This document shows, piece by piece, positions 20,914 through 29,434 of a DNA stretch of 64,000 nt. This stretch comes from Flectonema sp. DT1601 (lineage: Eukaryota > Euglenozoa > Diplonemea > Diplonemida > Diplonemidae): NCBI GenBank assembly GCA_964019425.1, contig OZ025830.1:638501-702500 (forward strand), in the 5' to 3' direction. The translations under genes and the position numbers were made by a program. How positions within the stretch are numbered: the first letter of the stretch is position 1; the number at the start of each line of letters is the position of its first letter. The notes under the pieces are model-generated. The model did no database searches. It saw nothing but the letters and a program-made list of their open reading frames with translations, and had not been told where the DNA came from.

Positions 20914-22533
20914 ATGGGTAACTGCAGCTCAGCTCCACAAACAGTAGTGATTCGCAAATCACAGGCGTACAACAGAGGTGAAGACACTAGACGTATGCCT
21001 CATGGAGCAATTCAAAGCACCCGCACAAAATCAGGAAAAGCAAAAGTACTTGACAATGTTGATGAAAAACCAAAGGAAGAAGAAGAGGTAATCGTCAAAA
21101 GAAAAGCCTCAATAAAACCATTAAACATGAGCGACGTATCAGTCATTGACAATCGACAGATTGAAGTAGAGAGTGTAAAGTACTTAGCATCACCACCTGG
21201 TAAGTTAAAGTTTGGTTTAAATAACCTATCAGAGCAACGTGCGTATGCTGTTGCTGCGAGAGAACTTCTATCAATTGATGCTGATGCATATAAGAAGTGG
21301 GATGAGCATCGATTTCCCTGGGCATGCGAATACGCTCAGAAACCTGAAATTGAAGACAGCAGTGAAGACCTTAGTTGCTATTTGCGATGCTTTAAATTTT
21401 TAAGCGGCACTGAGGCTCGAGCTTACGAACTTTTCAAAGCGGGTGATATTGCAGCAGCGTCTGCTCTTTTGCCTCTGCAGCCAAACCCAGTGGGAGCTTC
21501 TCCCTGCAATTCTGACATCGGACCCGAAGATTCCCTGGCGTGTACTGGTACCTTTAAAGACTTGTTTACTAGTACGTCTGGTGCCAATAAACCAATTGCC
21601 AGACACGAGACCATTGTTAACCCGTACGTGAATCCTGGTGAGTATGAGGACGTAGTTCATCAAAAATCACTTGAAGAAACTGACTTCTTAATGTCTCGTC
21701 TCAAAGCGTGTAGTCTTTTTCAACACATAATTCGAAAAAGTGAACTTCGTCGTATTGCTATGGCGATGAGACGGGTTCATATTGAACCTGATGTTGAAAT
21801 ATTTACTCGAAACTTAATACCGTTTCAGGGATGGGCAGGTTTTTATATATTGTCATCAGGAAGAGTCAATTGTGGATCTAATTATGGTGTTCAAAAAGGT
21901 ATTGGTGAGTTCTTTGGAGAACAAAGCGCCATGTGTTCCCAATCAAGAGCAAGACAAACAATCAAAACCATGACTGAAGTGGAGGCATTTCTTCTTGATC
22001 CGGAAGACTACAGTGGTGTTATGTGTAACATCGCACATGAGAAAAGAGAAAAGTACAAAGGTTGGCTATCAAATATTTCCTATTTACGTGCACTACCACT
22101 GTGTGCTTTGTTGCAACTCGCTGATGCTTTGGAAGAAAGAAAATATTGCGATGGTGAGAGAATTGTTGAATTTGGAGAAGTTGGTGAGAACATACATTTC
22201 GTAGTCGATGGAACAGTTGATGTTGTTGGACGGGAACAGAAAGATGGAAAGCTACATGCTCAGAACAAGAAGTATATTTGCAGCTTTAACGAAGGACATC
22301 CTCTCGGGTATATTGAATTCTTTGACGTTGACTGCCCACTCAACATAGCTGACGTAGTAGCCCGTGGACCTGTCCTGACTGCAACGATTGGTCGAAATCA
22401 CTTTGAAACTTGTCTTGGACCAGTTCGTGATTTTCTCAAAGAGCTAACTGAAGCTCCTGAATATGAGTATTATAGAAATGCGAAGAAGGCTCAGGCTACT
22501 CCTCAGAAGGGTAGATATTCATCCTATATGTAG
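20914..22533 (+). CDS. lipid-anchored protein with two cyclic-nucleotide-binding-type domains
   Basis: The protein has 539 residues. The start at 20914 is preferred over the upstream in-frame ATG-like codon because the acceptor TTTGCAG ends at 20857 and MGNCSSAP is a canonical myristoyl/palmitoyl start shared with the protein at 17788. KRKASI around Ser66 resembles a PKA substrate or pseudosubstrate site. Two CNB-type domains follow (about 260-365 and 375-510). The first has FGEQSA and a following R-A-R in the phosphate-binding cassette, so the Glu and one Arg are kept but the E-L/x-A core is altered. The second has GYIEFF and no arginine. It resembles PKA regulatory subunits but lacks a dimerisation domain. 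Trypanosome PKA-R binds nucleosides, so the ligand may not be cAMP. It is probably a membrane-tethered signalling protein. Confidence 0.85.
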   Translation: MGNCSSAPQTVVIRKSQAYNRGEDTRRMPHGAIQSTRTKSGKAKVLDNVDEKPKEEEEVIVKRKASIKPLNMSDVSVIDNRQIEVESVKYLASPPGKLKFGLNNLSEQRAYAVAARELLSIDADAYKKWDEHRFPWACEYAQKPEIEDSSEDLSCYLRCFKFLSGTEARAYELFKAGDIAAASALLPLQPNPVGASPCNSDIGPEDSLACTGTFKDLFTSTSGANKPIARHETIVNPYVNPGEYEDVVHQKSLEETDFLMSRLKACSLFQHIIRKSELRRIAMAMRRVHIEPDVEIFTRNLIPFQGWAGFYILSSGRVNCGSNYGVQKGIGEFFGEQSAMCSQSRARQTIKTMTEVEAFLLDPEDYSGVMCNIAHEKREKYKGWLSNISYLRALPLCALLQLADALEERKYCDGERIVEFGEVGENIHFVVDGTVDVVGREQKDGKLHAQNKKYICSFNEGHPLGYIEFFDVDCPLNIADVVARGPVLTATIGRNHFETCLGPVRDFLKELTEAPEYEYYRNAKKAQATPQKGRYSSYM

Positions 22534-23562
22534 TATTGAGGATAGTGTCTGATGTAGACATCAGTCGTGGTTGACTGCGATAATAACGTCATCTTCCCTT
22601 TCTACCTATTGGACTTTGTTACCTCATCCTGTTCTTCTGAAGGGACGGTATTATAATTTAGGGTTTGTGCTGTTCCTTCTCACCCCCTGCCGTAGCTGAT
22701 GTATTGGTATCGCTACGAGTAGTGTACCCTCTCATTCTTTGAAGGAAACAATACATTTACTACTTCATCCCCTCCCTGTGTGTTATGAGTAGCTAGAGAA
22801 GTCAATTCATGTTAACATTTGTTAGTTCCAACGTGGAGTCTTTTCTCATTGCTGTTTATATTAGTTGACTTTATCTGTCATGCCATTAGAAATATGCTCA
22901 AACGGTTGAAACTTCCCTTTCCAAGTTCTTTCTCTCATACTCGTTCTGTTTCTAGTGATTTGTGTTGGAGGGGAAAAAAAAAAAAAAAAAAAAAAACATT
23001 GTGAGTGCACCTTTCATGGATGCTCCGAATTCTGTTGTTTTTCTTACACCCAATTAGTCGCTAAGGCAATGAGCACGATCCATTATTATGACATATGACA
23101 CAGTTAAAAAGGTTCCCTTGATGCGCTTGTATGTTTCTTTTCAGCCGATTGGCATTTACACAATTTGTTGTCCATTCTCTTTTATTATTCCATTATGCTT
23201 TGTTTGCTTGTGCGTTTGATTTTGTGTTTTTATTTCGTATTACCCTTGAGGGCTGCATATTCTGATTTTGCCTAATGTATCAACAGAAATAGTAAATAAA
23301 GTAGCCAAGTTTCTTTTGCTGTTATTTTCTCTCTTTTTTCATTATAGGCAGCCGGTAGGCTGTTGAATACCTACACCCCACACCTATATATCCAGAGCTT
23401 TTATACCACGTCAACTTCCTCCCCTTTGTTGCGTTCATCTTTACAGGTGCTTTACGTAGTCATTGTAGTTTATTTTATTTTATTTTATTTTATTTTGTTT
23501 TCTCTTTTATTTACACGGCAGTAATTGTGTTGTGGGTTGGGAATCACTGGCATCGCAGTGTA

Positions 23563-23600
<38 letters not shown>

Positions 23601-23902
23601 TTGCCCTCGTAGTATGGTTTTTTCGTGCGAGAATGGGAAGGAAAAAAAAAAAAAAAAAAGAAGTCTTTATTTTCTCTCTGTTTACTGTTTTTTTCTTTTG
23701 CTTTGAGTTTATCATCAGTGTACTGTGACACTACGAACCTTATTTGTTTTTTTTATTATTTGACAGCCTGCTGTGTTAATGATGATGGGAGTAGAGTACA
23801 ACAAGTTGTATGGAAGAGATAACCCGTCCAGTAGATCGGAACCATTGACACAAATAGATCAGCAAAACAATTATGTTATTTCCAACCAGTTATCATAACA
23901 AC
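22534..23902. other. long 3' UTR / intergenic, with an upstream ORF near its end
   Basis: About 1.2 kb of relatively complex sequence after the cNMP-type gene, probably its 3' UTR, then T and A runs. From the acceptor TTTGACAG (23766) onward it is the leader of the JmjC-like gene. Confidence 0.5.
23779..23898 (+). other. upstream ORF (39 codons) in leader of JmjC-like gene
   Basis: The first ATG after the acceptor at 23766 opens a frame of 39 residues (three Met, then GVEYNKLYGRDN...) whose TAA lies four bases before the ATG at 23903. It is in another frame than the main gene. It may regulate translation of the downstream frame, or encode a small protein. Confidence 0.4.
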
Positions 23903-25150
23903 ATGAGATGCTTATTAAAAGCAACAGTCAGACGTGTTGGCATTCGCTACCAGTCCGATGAATCAATCACTGAACAACCAGATGCTGAATACTGGAGAAT
24001 GCGAGCGAGTCAATTGGAAGAAAAATTACTAGCAGCGCAGCAATTTATGGGACAATGCGCCAGACAGAGCAATGGATTCGATCAAGCAGCTAAAGGATGG
24101 GAATACTGGCCTATCGATAGATACGGATCAGAGATTGATTACAACACGTTCTTTGAAACAAATAGTAAAGGTCAACGTCCCTGTGTATTCAACGGACTTG
24201 ATGTAGTTCCACAGGAGTGGGGCGATACCAAGTTCTGGAGCGACACGTTAAAGGGAACACAAATTCCATTATACGCCTCTGATGCGAACCTACCTAGGGG
24301 ACTTCAGGAGCAAAATACTGAAACCAACTCGGAAGACTTTTTAAAAACTGGAGCGTCAAGAGTATTTTATGGACCTGAAGCTACCCATTTAGACTTGCGA
24401 ATGGCTGAGATACCTTTGCCTGAAACACATCCGCAGGTGTTGGAAAACTTCATGATTCCGAAATACTTCACACAAGACTTGTTGCAATTTTGTATGCAAA
24501 GTGAGCAGCTGAGAGCTTCTCAATTACACAACAGATCAGAGCTTGAGGCTAATAGTCCACGTTCTGCACTTCCGCTGTTGTATCTCGGAGAGGAGCCTCA
24601 TATCATATCTGGGTTTCCCTTACTCACAGTAGCACCGAGAGGAATGAAAACATCTTTACATAAAACTGCTTACAATCAACATAGTTGGATTCACATTGCG
24701 GGAGGATCTTTAGAAGTTATTTTATTCTCACCAATGTACACACCCGCGATATATGAAACTGGAAGTGATACTTTTATGTTGGATGCATTTGAACCTGACT
24801 ATGAGCTTTTCCCATCAGCGATCATGGCGTACCCGTGGAAGGTAACTTTAACTGCTGGAGAGACATTATTCATTCCAGCTGATACTGCTTTTCAATGGAG
24901 ATCAACGTCTGATTCATTATTCACGACTATGCAGTTTACTGATTGGTCTAATGTGGAGCTTGCTCTCTACGATTATCAGAGAATGGCTTCTTGTGGTCAT
25001 CCAGCTTTCATAGAGATGATGAAAGGATTTAACTCATCATTTATATCTCTTCCTCAGTGTTCTAAGGCAGATGAGCCTATCGACACTCCATACGGTGCTT
25101 ACCTGACATGGAAAAATGATGTTAAAGGCAAGGAAGGAGGTACTGCATAA
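23903..25150 (+). CDS. JmjC/cupin-like protein lacking metal ligands, probably mitochondrial
   Basis: From the ATG at 23903 it has 415 residues; an in-frame ATG at 23873 would add ten. I prefer 23903 because MRCLLKATVRRVGIRYQS is a good mitochondrial presequence. The C-terminal region (about 240-370) has the cupin_8/JmjC layout: a strand with TSLHKTAYNQHSW, then G-G-S-L-E-V-I-L-F-S-P, and later AGETLFIPADTAFQWRS. Active JmjC enzymes have H-x-D/E and a distal His after the P-x-x-W/H turn. Here the first is H-K-T and the distal position is Gln-Trp, so iron and 2-oxoglutarate chemistry is unlikely. It looks like a pseudoenzyme with a structural or binding role. Confidence 0.7.
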   Translation: MRCLLKATVRRVGIRYQSDESITEQPDAEYWRMRASQLEEKLLAAQQFMGQCARQSNGFDQAAKGWEYWPIDRYGSEIDYNTFFETNSKGQRPCVFNGLDVVPQEWGDTKFWSDTLKGTQIPLYASDANLPRGLQEQNTETNSEDFLKTGASRVFYGPEATHLDLRMAEIPLPETHPQVLENFMIPKYFTQDLLQFCMQSEQLRASQLHNRSELEANSPRSALPLLYLGEEPHIISGFPLLTVAPRGMKTSLHKTAYNQHSWIHIAGGSLEVILFSPMYTPAIYETGSDTFMLDAFEPDYELFPSAIMAYPWKVTLTAGETLFIPADTAFQWRSTSDSLFTTMQFTDWSNVELALYDYQRMASCGHPAFIEMMKGFNSSFISLPQCSKADEPIDTPYGAYLTWKNDVKGKEGGTA

Positions 25151-25417
25151 GATCTTCACAACCTCTTTAAGAAACTCTTTGTCCTATCTTTGTATACTAC
25201 CACTGAATGGATGGTGGGTAAGTCAATGTTTAACCTTTAAGTGTATGTTATTTCAGAGGACGACACAAAATTATTTTTCTCCCCCCAACAGAACCTTTCT
25301 CAAATTATCTACTGAAAAAATGTGTTGATTACAACTCCTGCAGGTGTATATTAATTTATGTAAACAAAAACAAGACAATCTTTTAACTTTTCACTTCACA
25401 GAACCCATCAAAGGAAG

Positions 25418-28264
25418 ATGGAAGGGGTCGGAGAACCAGCCTCCCCTGCCAGCACACCTGTGACCCTTCATATATATGACTTAACAAGTGGGATTATGAG
25501 AAGACACAAGAGTGCTATATTCGGTGAAGTTGTAGGTGGAATGTGGCACACTGGAGTAAGCGTCTATGGAAGAGAGTATTTCTTTGAAGGAGGCATCACA
25601 TCAGTACCGAGTGGAAGATCGAGGTTTGGCAAACCCAGAGGAGATTATAACAGGAAACTTATTGTTGGATACACTGACTTATTGAAACCTGAATTTGAGA
25701 AGTGGGTACGACTGCGTGAAAAAGAGAAATACGGAAGACTTTGCTATCACCTAGTGATGCAAAATTGTAATCATTTCACAAGTGAGGCGGTTCAATTTCT
25801 AACAGGAAATGAAATTCCGAGTGAGATATTAAGACTACCTCAACTTATTACGTCATCCGCTTTGGGAAGATTATTTTCTTCTCCAGTTGACAGATTCTTT
25901 GGGGGTTGGCAATGGATGTTTTTACGTCAACAATGGAAATATCGTCAACGACTTGATGACCAATGGGCGCGATACACAAATTACACTTCCACGCAATCAT
26001 ATCCTCAATACTCTACCACTAGTCAAATGAATTTTTCATCATCACAAGCACTCAGAGCGATGTCATTTTCCGCTGGAGGACACACCGAGTCAGGGTCAAG
26101 TAACGATTGTCCGTTAGATCGTCGGTTGCGATTGGTGGGATCACCTCCTGCGAGAATCTTTTTATTCGGACCTGGTAAAGAAGAAGAGATCGATAGAATA
26201 GGAAAATATCTCCACGAGGCTCTTCAAAAACACTCTGCAGAAGCTCAAGAAAAACACCTTCCTGGAGTGGAAAAATTGATTGAAAGATTGCACAGACTGA
26301 GACAAAATGTCCGCGATACGACTTTAAAAAATTGTGTGGCGCCTCCTGGGAATGCACCACTTCCGAAATGTCCGAAATTTCCTGCATGTGAATTGGAAGT
26401 GTTAGTTTTTTTATTAACTCCGTATATTCACTTGTGGAATATTGTTTTGGGTGATAAACCGACTCCAAAACCAGTTCCTTCTGACAAACCGAAAGAAGAT
26501 CCTGTAGCAAAAAAACGAGCTCTCTCTTCAAAATCTCATTCGGAACTTTCCGAACACTATCCAGGTTTTTTTTGTTTTGATAAAAGTAATTTAAAAGTAA
26601 AAAGGAAAAAGATAAATATAAAACCAGAAACAATTTTTGAAGAGAGAAAATCAGACATAATAATGCTACTGGACGTAATATCAAAGCTGTGTCTTGATTC
26701 ATCAATGGCTGGATTGTTAATAAAAGATCATGTAGTTTGGTATCAACAATCTTATGTATTCGATCAAGAAGAAGGATTGGAAGGTCGTTTACGAGATCTT
26801 CTATGGGGAGATGAAGGTTTAGTTGGATCCCACAGTGCTAATTTCGACAGTCTTCCAGTTGCATTACAGATTCTTGTCATTCGATGTTTTTGCAACGTTT
26901 TTGGTGCTAATCCATTTTTGGGAAGATGTACTGCTGTGGCTATGGCGAGTGGTACAGATTCGAGAATGATTGAATCGCTTGGTCTTCGTACAAGAAATTG
27001 TCTTCACAATAAAAAGAATACGTTCCTTCGGTTGCATGCGGTGTCGTTATTATCCAACGCGATAACACATCTAAATAAAGATTTAATTAAATCTTATAAA
27101 ACTCCTTATCCTACTCGTCGACCTATGCCTGTTGCTAGAACTCCATCACCTTGTGAAGAAGTCGCATCCTTGGGAACCACAAATACTAAATCACGTCAAA
27201 CAGCATCAACTCTCCCCACTACGAGTGATGATGAAACTAGTTGTGAAGAAGAAGACAGCGAGTCTTCCTCCTCTTCGACTTGGTCTCTGCAACGTCCTTG
27301 GGTATGTTTTTACTTTAATCTTCAATATTGTTACACTCTGTTTGTTATATAATAACACAAAACACAGACACCTGGACAGCCTACTTTTCCTCCACAAGAT
27401 GTACTTGACACCCAAGAGCAAGCTCATTATATTAAATTAAGGGGACTTACAGTTCGAGCTTTGAGCAGGCGTTTATCACTGGAGAAGGATTTAACTGTGC
27501 AACAGAGAATTCTACACACGTTATATCATGCTTGCTTACCCAGTGATGTAGCAAGAACGCAGCTTGCATCGATCCCGGTTACGTTTTCTCAGGCGAAGAG
27601 AACACCAGATTTAGAAACCCGGTATGTCTTTATTATTTCTTATTTATGTCCCACCAGTACGGGGAGGCGTAGTCGAAGGCTCCCGACTACCCGTTCACCA
27701 TCGAGCTCGCTTCGCACTAGCAGTCGTACAGACCGGTCTTCGGTACTGCACTGCGTACCGTTTGCTACCCGGCGTTACTGATTCCCTTTTGGAGGGTTGT
27801 ACCCATTCCACAAATCGCTGATTCCCTTTTGGAGGGTTGTACCCATTCCACAAATCGCTGATTCCCGCAGGACCAACTGTAGCACTTCAAGTAATGTTTC
27901 CTTCTCTTTTTTAATATTTCAATCGGAATTCACACCTTTGGGAGCGAGGAAGAAGAGCTCGGGGTTTGCTCCCTCTTCGTCTCCTACACTTGTCAGACAG
28001 GCGATGGCCACGTCGCTTGCACGAGAACTCATCATGAGCTGCTCACAATTCTCTTTTTATCGGACAAACAGTTTTTGTAGGTTTAAAAAAAAAAAATATA
28101 AAAACAGATACCTCGCTCGACTTGTTGAATTTATGAGTAGATCGGTGGAAACACCACCTCCTGAGATGGTTCTTAATGGACCTGTTGTACCACCAAATTG
28201 GTCATCACTTGATGATGAAGTTAAGAAACACTATAGAAACCTGAAAGCACAAGTTCCGTACTGA
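25418..28264 (+). CDS. DeSI/PPPDE-type peptidase fused to PUL-like domain
   Basis: Three exons (25418-27301, 27368-27621, 28108-28264) give 764 residues. Residues 13-150 are a PPPDE (DeSI) papain-like domain with His44 in MWHTGVSVY and Cys117 in QNCNHF, both catalytic positions kept. Such enzymes remove SUMO or ubiquitin, or cut S-acyl groups. The C-terminal half (about 410-760) is helical with leucine-rich repeats of the PUL kind (Cdc48/p97-binding), interrupted by a Ser/Glu-rich disordered stretch near 600-630. PPPDE-PUL combinations are known in fungi and plants. The leader acceptor is TTCACTTCACAG at 25401. The second intron carries an insertion (see 27622-28107). Confidence 0.82.
27302..27367 (+). 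other. cis-intron 1 in PPPDE-PUL gene
   Basis: The donor is GTATGT and the acceptor ACACAAAACACAG. It joins in phase 0, T-rich at the 5' end and A/C-rich at the 3' end. Confidence 0.85.
27780..27866. repeat. 40-nt direct tandem repeat, 2.2 copies
   Basis: The 40-nt unit beginning GATTCCCTTTTGGAGGGTTG is repeated exactly at 27780-27819 and 27820-27859, with a third start (GATTCCC) at 27860. It lies inside the swollen intron. Exact identity means it is recent or an assembly artefact. Confidence 0.9.
28040..28100 (+). repeat. SINE-like repeat B, 5'-truncated copy 3
   Basis: It carries CACAATTCTCTTTTTATCGG, then TTTTTGTAGGTTT and an A run, matching the 3' part of the minus-strand copy at 15917-16040. 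The 5' truncation and A tail are typical of retroposons. Confidence 0.6.
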
Positions 28265-28719
28265 TGTTATTTTGTCTTTTCTTGGATGATTTATTTAGTT
28301 TGAAAAAATGCATCTGCTTACCACAACGGGATAACGAGTATCCTGGCGTAAATGAAATAGTGGTTGATTTTTTTTTTTTTTTTTTTTTGTGCGAAATAGA
28401 TTTTAATAATATAAAATAAAAAAAATAAAAAAATAAAATAAAATTCGGTTTTGTTTTTGTTTGGGAGGTCTGTCTTCTTTGTATTCGTTACTTCATTTTT
28501 TTTAAAAAAAAAAAACACAAAAGGAACAACAAAAAAAAAAGAATAAAAAAAAAGAGGAAGGAAGAAACTAAAAAAAAAAAAGAAACAGAGATACGCATTA
28601 TTATTGTTCAACGCAATCTCTCTTTTTTGTTTTTTTTATTTATTTTAAAAAAAAAAAAATCATTTTTAGTGTTTCTTTACCACCCTGTTTTTAAAAAAGA
28701 AAAAAAAATTGCAATAAAC
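28265..28719. other. intergenic
   Basis: A/T runs with no gene. CATTTTTAG at 28669 is the probable acceptor for the Sec61-beta-like gene. Confidence 0.5.
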
Positions 28720-28815
28720 ATGTTTGGTATTTCCCTTGGACCTATAGCTGTTTTAATCTTCTTGTTTATATTTATTTGCCACCTTGTATTGGACATCTGG
28801 TGTAGGCTGATTTAA
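28720..28815 (+). CDS. minimal Sec61-beta-like tail-anchored protein (31 aa)
   Basis: A 31-residue frame, almost all one transmembrane helix. Its pattern GPIAVLIFLFIF...HLVLDIW-x-R-L matches the conserved C-terminus of Sec61-beta (human GPVPVLVMSLLFIA...LHIW), including Gly-Pro before the helix, FI in the middle and Leu-x-Ile-Trp then a basic residue at the end. Sec61-beta is the tail-anchored small subunit of the ER translocon. The usual cytosolic region of 40-60 residues is missing; it may be absent, or lie in an upstream exon that I cannot find. An acceptor CATTTTTAG ends at 28669, leaving a 50-nt leader. Other short membrane proteins (such as OST4) are alternatives. Confidence 0.5.
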   Translation: MFGISLGPIAVLIFLFIFICHLVLDIWCRLI

Positions 28816-29434
28816 GTCATTCTCTCTCAGTGATGGGTACGACAATTTTTTTTTTTGAATTGTGAAAAAAAAAAAAAAAAAAAAAAGTTATTAGTCGAGA
28901 TGATGTTTAGAACTGAAATCTTAATATTTAAAACGAGACTGACTTTTTCGGGAGATAACTTTTTTTTTTTTACTTTTTTGGTTTTGGTCTTGTTAAAGAG
29001 TTCCATAGCCGTAATTTGCGATCGGGAGGTGGTGGAAACATTTTTTTTTTTTTTTTTTTTTTTAATCAACGTCGTTGGTAGCATTGCTCGTACTGGAAAT
29101 ATTAAAATAAACTTGAGAGTAGTCAGGTGGTTCTGTAATTAGCGTCACCTCAGAAAGGGAAAAATCGATTCCGAGAATTCGCAATCCGAGCGTTATGCAT
29201 GCGTAAAGTATTATTGTGTTATTGCGTGTTTATATTATATTATGTTTTTTTTTTTTTTTTTTTTTTTTTTCCATTTTTATCAGCAAAAAACGATGAGACT
29301 TCGATCGGCAACACAGGTTCAACTGATTTCTCAACAAGCAGCACGCTAATCACTCTATGCAAGTGCTAAAACAGAGTTAACTATCTCGATTGGTAACATT
29401 AATTTAAATATTTACTTCCTCAGCCATCACAAAT
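28816..29434. other. intergenic
   Basis: A and T runs; no gene. TTTACTTCCTCAG at 29423 is the next acceptor. Confidence 0.6.

Larger units (their letters stand above)
27622..28107 (+). other. swollen cis-intron 2 in PPPDE-PUL gene
   Basis: At 486 nt, several times the usual intron here. The donor is GTATGT and the acceptor ATAAAAACAG, joining in phase 2 with a good frame on both sides. The interior is GC-richer than its surroundings and holds a 40-nt tandem repeat and the 3' part of SINE-like repeat B, whose A tail lies right at the splice acceptor. Confidence 0.8.

Noticed and set aside
26052-26705. 217-codon open frame on the minus strand
   Set aside because: It lies inside the PPPDE-PUL coding exon, which has better composition, domains and a leader. 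It is a shadow frame.
27640-27780. tRNA-derived SINE head in the GC-rich intron insertion
   Set aside because: Weak A- and B-box-like strings can be found on the minus strand, but spacing and matches are poor.
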